NCBI GenBank assembly: GCA_050292445.1
Contig: JBNKLQ010000342.1
Location: forward strand, 1-5,748
Reading direction: 5' to 3'
From: Leptofilum sp050292445
GTDB lineage: Bacteria > Chloroflexota > Anaerolineae > Promineifilales > Promineifilaceae
Length of the DNA: 5,748 bases
This document shows, in pieces, positions 1 to 4,473 of this stretch (position 1 is the stretch's first letter; each line of letters opens with the position of its first letter). The notes under the pieces are model-generated. The model was not told where the DNA came from and searched no databases. It saw nothing but the letters and a program-made list of their open reading frames with translations. The translations under genes were made by a program, and so were the position numbers.

Positions 1-747
1 ATATTTGCTCAACATCGACATGTCCAGGTACCAGTTGGCGACTTTGGTCTTGCGATTGTTGAGTTTTTCTACAGCGCGCGGGCCGAGGGTGAGCGGGGCG
101 ATGCCGGGTGGGCAGCTCAGACATTTCTGGCTGCCGCTGTAGGCCACGTCCACGCCCCATTCATCCAGCATGAGGGGCACGCCGCCCAGGCTGGTGACGC
201 TGTCGATGAGCAGCAGGCAGTCAAATTCGCGGCACAAATCGGCCACGCCTTCCAGCGGCTGGCGGGCGCCGGTGGAGGTTTCGGCGTGGACCAGGGCCAG
301 GATGGCGGGTTTGTGCTCGTCTAGCGCGGTGCGGATGTCGTCCAGAGATAGAACTTCGCCCCACGGCCGTTCCACCCGTCGCACATCTGCTCCATAACGA
401 CCCGCCATATCCACCAGCCGCTCGCCAAAGTAACCAATCACCCCGACCAGTACCATATCGCCCGGCTCCACGAGGTTGGCCAAGGTCGCTTCCATCGCCG
501 CGCTGCCGGTGCCGCTGACGGGCAGGGTGAACGGATTGCTGGTTTGCCAGGTGTAGCGCAGCATCTCCTGAATATCGTTCATCACGGCGATAAAGCTGGG
601 GTCCAGATGCCCCACTTGCCGGTTGCTAATCGCTTGCAGCACGCGCGGATGGGCGTTTGAGGGGCCTGGGCCGAGCAGCAGGCGGGGGGGCATGTTTAGC
701 TGTCCGGTTTGCAGACGGTGGGCTTCATTTACGGGATAGGTTTTCAT
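1..747 (-). CDS. Alanine/serine-glyoxylate type aminotransferase (PLP class V), N-terminal 249 residues, cut by window edge
   Basis: A PLP-dependent class V aminotransferase of the alanine-glyoxylate / serine-glyoxylate group, expected to be cytosolic and to move an amino group from alanine or serine to glyoxylate. The frame is open from the ATG at 747 to base 1, and about 130 C-terminal residues are missing if it has the usual length near 380-390. Visible motifs are LLLGPGPSN (23-31), SGTGSAAME in the cofactor-binding loop (78-86), GYFGER (105-110, an aromatic where the family stacks on PLP), HAETSTGARQPL (154-165), IDSVTSLGG with the pyridine-nitrogen Asp182, and YSGSQK with Schiff-base Lys208. 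Human AGXT has Asp183 and Lys209, so the spacing is almost identical. The start is supported by an AAGGA Shine-Dalgarno six bases upstream and a good promoter. Substrate choice among alanine, serine and ureidoglycine (PucG-like) cannot be settled from this part. Lys208 lies inside the window; the substrate-carboxylate Arg, which is near the C-terminus in this family, does not. Confidence 0.93.
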   Translation of the reverse strand, partial: MKTYPVNEAHRLQTGQLNMPPRLLLGPGPSNAHPRVLQAISNRQVGHLDPSFIAVMNDIQEMLRYTWQTSNPFTLPVSGTGSAAMEATLANLVEPGDMVLVGVIGYFGERLVDMAGRYGADVRRVERPWGEVLSLDDIRTALDEHKPAILALVHAETSTGARQPLEGVADLCREFDCLLLIDSVTSLGGVPLMLDEWGVDVAYSGSQKCLSCPPGIAPLTLGPRAVEKLNNRKTKVANWYLDMSMLSKY

Positions 748-760
748 GGCTCTTCCTTTG
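748..760 (-). promoter_or_regulatory. Ribosome binding site of the aminotransferase gene
   Basis: On the minus strand the bases before the ATG at 747 read CAAAGGAAGAGCC. This puts AAGGA (754-758) six bases from the start codon. It supports the ATG at 747 over the internal ATG at codon 19. Confidence 0.65.
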
Positions 761-786
761 TGTGTTAGCGGAACAAGAATAGCAGG

Positions 787-815
787 ATCATACGTCGCAG
801 AAGGCTATTTTTCAA
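787..815 (-). promoter_or_regulatory. Sigma70-type promoter of the aminotransferase gene
   Basis: Read on the minus strand, TTGAAA (815-810) is followed by exactly 17 bases and then TATGAT (792-787). That is five of six matches to each consensus hexamer with ideal spacing. Transcription would start near 780, giving a leader of about 30 bases that contains the AAGGA ribosome binding site. The promoter lies downstream of the kinase gene's stop, so the aminotransferase is probably its own transcription unit. Seen by eye only. Confidence 0.6.
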
Positions 816-863
816 GAGAATCAGCGATATTTCCAGAGTTTGGTATGTGGGGAGGAATTTATG

Positions 864-932
864 ACAAAGAAACAAAGGGAAGAAGGAACAAAGAAAGCAT
901 AAGGCTTTGTATCTTCGTTTCTTTGTTCCTTC
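864..932. repeat. ACAAAG/CTTTGT inverted-repeat cluster downstream of the kinase gene, possible transcription end
   Basis: A perfect 15-bp inverted repeat (882-896 and 918-932) flanks a 21-base loop. The wider region holds ACAAAG three times (864, 872, 888) and its complement CTTTGT twice (905, 921), so several alternative stems are possible. The kinase stop codon is 18 bases away at 950-952. RNA leaving that gene would fold here, and the distal arm and the bases after it are T-rich on that strand. The stem is AT-rich and there is no clean T run, so a classical intrinsic terminator is only one option; a dispersed genomic repeat is another. The rest of 748-949 holds the aminotransferase promoter and nothing else convincing. 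Confidence 0.6.
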
Positions 933-949
933 GTATTAAAAATTATTGA

Positions 950-3900
950 CTAAGGCGTTGGCGTAGCCGTGGGGAAGACAATTGGCGGGATAATTGGCTG
1001 CAAAGTGACCACGACCGGCGGGAAGATGGGGAAGACAACCAGGCCATCGTTCAGGCAAGGTTCGGGGAAGTCGGCCCCGGCGCGGTGGCCGCACCAGGCA
1101 AAATCGCCGTCGTTGAAGTTGCCATTGAACCGCTCGCCGTTTTCTAGGGCGAAGAATTGCATGTCGCCGCTGCTGGCATTGCGGCTCCAGGCGCCGTTGA
1201 GGGTAGTGCCATTGGCCGTGGCTTCGATTTCACCATCGCCGCCAGCGTAGGTGCCTTCCACCTGCGTGCCGTCCTGCGTCAGGCTGACCGTACCGCAGGT
1301 GGAAGGGCCACAGTCGCTGGTCCAGTTGCCATACCAGGTGGCCACGCCGCAAGGATTGGGTTGGGGTTGGCCATCACGATAACCGCACCATGCGGCCGTT
1401 TTGTTCCAGTTGCCAATCCAGTTTTGCCCATCAGCACTTAGCCAGAAGTCGATGGAGCCATTTTCGCCGCCAAAAGACCAAGTGCCGGTGAGCCGATTGT
1501 CCTCGATGATGCCCACAATCGTGCCGTTGCCAGCGGCAAAGGTGCCGGAGACCGTTTCTTCGCCTTCATTGTGGTTGAGCGTAACGCTGCCACAATCAAG
1601 GAATTCACAGCTGCTAAGCCAGACGCCGTTCCACGCGCCGGGCGGGATGGGCGTATTGGTGAAGGTTGGTGTTGCCGTGGGAGTGGCCGTTGCCGTAGGC
1701 GTGGGTGTAAAGGTGGGTGTCCCTGTTGGGGTTGCGGTTGGCGTTGCCGTAGGTGTCTCTGTCGCTGTGGGTGTTGGGGTAGGTAGTTCGCCAGGAGCCG
1801 GGTCTTCGTTGTCGGGCTGGCCATCGCCGTCGGTGTCTGGGTTGTTGGGATCGGTGGCGTTGTCTACTTCTTCACCATCCAGTAGAGTGTCGCCATCCGT
1901 GTCCGGGTTGAGCGGATCGACGTCCCAGGTGGCTTCTTCGCCATCGTTTAGACCATCATCGTCGCTGTCTGTGTCGTTGGGATCGGTGCCCAGGTTGTTG
2001 ACTTCGTCGCCGTCGGTCAGGCCGTCGCCATCACTGTCTGGGTTGTTGGGATCGGTGTTGGTAACATCAATCTCTTGGCCGTCTGTCAGACCATCGCCAT
2101 CCGTGTCGCCACCGAGGCGGGCTGCTTCGGTTTGGGTGGCAATGATGGCTGCCTGGGCAACGGCCGTTGCCGTCGCATCGGTCCCTCGTTCATTAAAAGT
2201 GGCATAAACCACCGCCAGCGAGATGCACAAAATGACCAGCAAGATGCCAAATACGGGCAGCAGCCAGCCAGGAATAATCGGTTTGGTGGTGAGTTGCCCC
2301 TGCAAAGATTGGTTTTCGGGGCCACTACTTACCTGGATGGTGAAGGGATCGGTGCGAGCATTGCCGGTAAACGGCCGTTGCGCACTGCTCACCTGAAAAT
2401 CAACCGTATCTCTACCACCCGCAGGTACAGTGATTTGCTGATTGGGCTGCTCAAACTGCACCGCTTTGGCCCTGTCGTCACCGCTGAGTTTGTAGGTGGC
2501 ATCAAAATTGCCATCGTTGCGCACCAGCACGCGGCAAACGCCATTGTTGGTAATCTCGCGCGGGCGCATGTCGATGGCAAATTGGGTAAACGGCCGTATC
2601 TGCACCGTCCCCGAAACGGCGGCTTGCTCTGCGGGATTGCTTTGCGACACCACCACCAGCCGATAGCGGTGCTGGCCGGAGCGAGCACTGCTGTTTTGCG
2701 GTGGATGAATGGTGACAGGCAGCGAACTTTGCGCGCCTGGTTGCAACTGAATGGATTCATCCGGCAGGGTGACCCAGCTGGGGGGCAGCCCTTCCAGCTT
2801 GAGCAGAAAATGATCGGTGGCCTGGCCCTGGTTGAGCAGTTCCACTTGAATTTCGGCCGTTTGGCCGGGTGAAATCTCTGTATTGGTGGGATGAACCACC
2901 AGGCTGAGCCGCCCCGTGCTGCTTTGCATGAGCGTGCTGCCCGGCGGACGGCTGATGGGGGTTGCCGTGGGTTGCTGGTAAGTGGGCAGCGGGGCGGTTA
3001 CCAACGGTGGCTCGGATTTGGCTGCTGAAGCGGTGCCTTCTAGCTGAATAAAGAAGGGGCCAATGCGCAGCGTCTGGCCTTTTGGCCACGGTTCGGGCAC
3101 CTCAGGCAGCAGCTTAACCTCATCTAAAAAAGTGCCGTTGGTGCTGCCCAAATCGGTAATGAGCCAGCCGCTGGGCGTGTGCTCCAGCCGGGCGTGGTGG
3201 CGGGAGATGCCTTCGGCGGGCAGGGTAACCTCACACGATTCGGAACGGCCGAGCAGAACCGGATCGGTGCCTAATTTGTAAGTGCGGGGTGACTCGCCTT
3301 TTTGGCTGATGACCAGCCGTTCGTTGGGGCTGCTGGTGGCGGCGGCGGCCATTTGCGACGGCCGTTCGATAATCATCTCTTCATGCAGTTGGGTGAGCAT
3401 GCTTACCACCGTTTCTTCAGCAGCGGTGGCAAAAACCGTTACGTCTTTCTCGGTGAGTCCAGTGGTGGCCTGACGGAGGGCGGTGGCAAATTTTTCGGCC
3501 GTCTGGTAGCGCTCTTCGGGCTTTTTAGCAATAGACTTGATAATGACATTTTGCACCGCCACGGGCAGGCCGGGCTGAATGTGGCGCGGTGGTGGCGGCG
3601 TCTCGTGCATGTGCTTCATCACCGCGTCAGTTGGTGTTTTTATGTCAAATGGCAGGCGGCCGGTGGCCAGCTGGTAGAGCACCACGCCGAGAGAGTAAAT
3701 GTCGGAACGGCCGTCCAGTGTTGAGGATGCCAGCGCCTGCTCTGGGGACATATAAGGCAGGGTACCCATAAACGTACCGGATTGGGTTTCGATGCCCCCT
3801 TCCAGCAGCTTGGCCAATCCAAAATCAGTCACTTTGGCCCGGATAGGCAATTCATCAGGGCGGTCAGGTTGGTCTAGCCGGGTGATCAAAATATTGTCTG

Positions 3901-4324
3901 GTTTGATGTCCCGGTGTACCACGCCCAGCCGGTGTGCATAGCCCAGGGCATCGGCAACCTGAGCAATGATGTTAAGCGATTCACTCAGCTCCATCACCTG
4001 CCGCCGCTGGGCCAGCTGCTTAATGTACGCGCCCAGGCTTAATCCGCGCACATACTCCATCACAATGCTCAGGTAAGCTGGGCTGCTGGAAAAGTTGTAG
4101 ATAGCCACAATGTTGGGATGATTGAGGCGGGCCGCCGCCTGCGCTTCCTGCAAAAAGCGCTGCCGGAATTCTGGCTGGCTGGCAAACTGGCGGTGCATGA
4201 TTTTCAACGCCACAGGACGGGCCAGGTTGGTATCTAGAGCGCGATAGACGGCTCCCATACCCCCTTCGCCCAGCACGGTTTCAATACGGTATTGGTCTAT
4301 CTGTTTTCCAATTAATTCGTCCAT
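950..4324 (-). CDS. Receptor-like Ser/Thr protein kinase: kinase, FHA, beta-sandwiches, membrane span, TSP3-like repeats, two 4-Cys ectodomains
   Basis: A membrane Ser/Thr kinase of 1124 residues from the ATG at 4324. The kinase domain (about 12-283) is complete: GEGGMG loop 19-24, Lys41, helix-C Glu60, HRD 137-139, Lys141, Asn144, DFG 167-169, activation-loop Thr/Ser at 180, 182, 184 and 188, and SPE 193-195. About nine extra residues lie between Asn144 and DFG compared with PknB-type kinases. An FHA domain (346-430) keeps Arg360, Ser374, His377 and Asn396, so it should bind phosphothreonine. Two beta-sandwich regions (470-577, 580-680, NEW3/CARDB-like) precede one membrane span (687-708). 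Outside are five DxDxDGLxDGxE repeats (740-841), a Thr-Pro linker (843-893), two tandem four-Cys domains (896-992, 995-1090) and a hydrophobic Pro-rich tail. The start at 4324 was chosen because 'MDELIGKQIDQYRIE' is a typical N-terminus; an in-frame ATG at 4384 would add 20 unconserved residues and sits against a hairpin. The signal sensed and the targets are unknown. Confidence 0.93.
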   Translation of the reverse strand: MDELIGKQIDQYRIETVLGEGGMGAVYRALDTNLARPVALKIMHRQFASQPEFRQRFLQEAQAAARLNHPNIVAIYNFSSSPAYLSIVMEYVRGLSLGAYIKQLAQRRQVMELSESLNIIAQVADALGYAHRLGVVHRDIKPDNILITRLDQPDRPDELPIRAKVTDFGLAKLLEGGIETQSGTFMGTLPYMSPEQALASSTLDGRSDIYSLGVVLYQLATGRLPFDIKTPTDAVMKHMHETPPPPRHIQPGLPVAVQNVIIKSIAKKPEERYQTAEKFATALRQATTGLTEKDVTVFATAAEETVVSMLTQLHEEMIIERPSQMAAAATSSPNERLVISQKGESPRTYKLGTDPVLLGRSESCEVTLPAEGISRHHARLEHTPSGWLITDLGSTNGTFLDEVKLLPEVPEPWPKGQTLRIGPFFIQLEGTASAAKSEPPLVTAPLPTYQQPTATPISRPPGSTLMQSSTGRLSLVVHPTNTEISPGQTAEIQVELLNQGQATDHFLLKLEGLPPSWVTLPDESIQLQPGAQSSLPVTIHPPQNSSARSGQHRYRLVVVSQSNPAEQAAVSGTVQIRPFTQFAIDMRPREITNNGVCRVLVRNDGNFDATYKLSGDDRAKAVQFEQPNQQITVPAGGRDTVDFQVSSAQRPFTGNARTDPFTIQVSSGPENQSLQGQLTTKPIIPGWLLPVFGILLVILCISLAVVYATFNERGTDATATAVAQAAIIATQTEAARLGGDTDGDGLTDGQEIDVTNTDPNNPDSDGDGLTDGDEVNNLGTDPNDTDSDDDGLNDGEEATWDVDPLNPDTDGDTLLDGEEVDNATDPNNPDTDGDGQPDNEDPAPGELPTPTPTATETPTATPTATPTGTPTFTPTPTATATPTATPTFTNTPIPPGAWNGVWLSSCEFLDCGSVTLNHNEGEETVSGTFAAGNGTIVGIIEDNRLTGTWSFGGENGSIDFWLSADGQNWIGNWNKTAAWCGYRDGQPQPNPCGVATWYGNWTSDCGPSTCGTVSLTQDGTQVEGTYAGGDGEIEATANGTTLNGAWSRNASSGDMQFFALENGERFNGNFNDGDFAWCGHRAGADFPEPCLNDGLVVFPIFPPVVVTLQPIIPPIVFPTATPTP
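1055..1639 (-). repeat. Tandem duplication coding for two four-cysteine extracytoplasmic domains of the kinase
   Basis: Two consecutive units of about 97 residues (1639-1349 and 1342-1055) align with each other along their full length. The shared pattern is W-x-G-x-W, a Cys-x4-Cys pair followed by G-x-V-x-L, V-x-G-T, an A-G-x-G turn, L-x-G-x-W-S, a G-N-x-N strand, then WCG-x-R-x-G and a final P-x-PC. Cysteines fall at residues 906, 911, 980 and 992 in the first unit and at 1005, 1010, 1078 and 1090 in the second, so the spacing is 5/69/12 and 5/68/12. The units lie outside the membrane, so two disulfides per unit are likely. I do not recognise the family; the alternating hydrophobic pattern suggests a small beta sandwich or barrel. 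Confidence 0.8.
1646..1798 (-). repeat. Thr-Pro (TPTATPT) stalk region of the kinase
   Basis: About 50 codons alternate Pro and Thr with some Ala, ending at 'TFTNTPIPP' before the first four-Cys domain. At DNA level this is a low-complexity tract of GTN/GGN triplets on the plus strand. It should form an extended, possibly glycosylated stalk holding the distal domains away from the membrane. Confidence 0.8.
1802..2107 (-). repeat. Five thrombospondin-type-3-like calcium-binding repeats of the kinase
   Basis: Five copies of DxDxDGLxDGxE begin at residues 740, 762, 786, 808 and 830, spaced 22 to 24 residues apart and joined by 'TDPNNPD' type linkers. The fourth has Thr in place of the DG glycine (DTDGDTLLDGEE) and the fifth ends in a less acidic DTDGDGQPDNED. 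At DNA level the 22 bases at 1835-1856 recur exactly at 2036-2057, which points to recent duplication or gene conversion. The family binds calcium through the Asp side chains and stiffens when loaded, so a calcium-dependent extracellular stalk is likely. Confidence 0.85.
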
Positions 4325-4362
4325 AGTGTGTGAGTATCCGTCAGAGGGATGGTTTGTGTCAA
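4325..4362 (-). promoter_or_regulatory. Possible promoter giving a leaderless kinase mRNA
   Basis: On the minus strand a consensus TTGACA (4362-4357) is followed after 18 bases by GATACT (4338-4333), a four-of-six match to TATAAT. Only eight bases separate this from the ATG at 4324, so transcription would begin at or within about two bases of the start codon. No Shine-Dalgarno sequence precedes either candidate start, which fits leaderless translation. The -10 is weak, so this is tentative. Confidence 0.35.
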
Positions 4363-4388
4363 TAAATTTGATTACATTCTGCATCAGC

Positions 4389-4451
4389 AGTGCCAGGCAC
4401 AGGGCAAACGGTTTTGGCTTACCCTGTGCCTACCGCCCTGTGCCTGGCACT
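4389..4451. repeat. Perfect 17-bp inverted repeat between the surface-protein and kinase genes
   Basis: AGTGCCAGGCACAGGGC (4389-4405) is repeated as its exact complement at 4435-4451 around a 29-base loop. Inside the loop CCCTGTGCCT (4422-4431) is a direct copy of part of the right arm (4436-4445), so two competing hairpins can form. Each arm also contains the near-palindrome GTGCCAGGCAC. It starts 22 bases past the surface-protein stop on the transcribed strand and could end that transcript or protect its 3' end. There is no T run after the stem, so it may instead be a dispersed palindromic repeat. Confidence 0.75.
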
Positions 4452-4473
4452 TGGAAGAAAGGAATGACAAATG

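Noticed and set aside
746..949. Plus-strand open frame of 67 codons in the intergenic region
   Set aside because: It overlaps the aminotransferase start codon, promoter and the inverted repeat. It has no ribosome binding site and no domain.
1646..2107. Repeated DNA that might be taken for a CRISPR array or minisatellite
   Set aside because: The repeat periods are multiples of three and encode Thr-Pro and DxDxDG motifs in the kinase frame. There are no constant repeats with unique spacers and no cas genes.
1802..2107. Dockerin or EF-hand interpretation of the Asp-rich repeats
   Set aside because: The motif DxDxDGLxDGxE with 22-24 residue spacing and TDPxxPD linkers fits the TSP3-like type. 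Dockerins have two longer F-hand segments with different flanking residues.
1401..2207. Long plus-strand open frame (268 codons) rich in Val, Gly and Ser, antisense to the kinase
   Set aside because: It is the complement of the Thr-Pro linker and Asp repeats of the kinase, whose biased codons avoid stops in other frames. It has no domain, and the minus-strand protein is clearly real.
2075..2872. Plus-strand open frame of 265 codons, and similar frames at 969-1441 and 3282-3724
   Set aside because: All are antisense to the conserved kinase, FHA and beta domains and show no recognisable protein features. GC-rich coding DNA often leaves such open complements.
4325..4384. Upstream in-frame ATG at 4384 as the kinase start
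   Set aside because: It would add 20 residues unlike other kinase N-termini, lies five bases from the hairpin arm and has no ribosome binding site. The start at 4324 fits the family better, although 4384 cannot be excluded.
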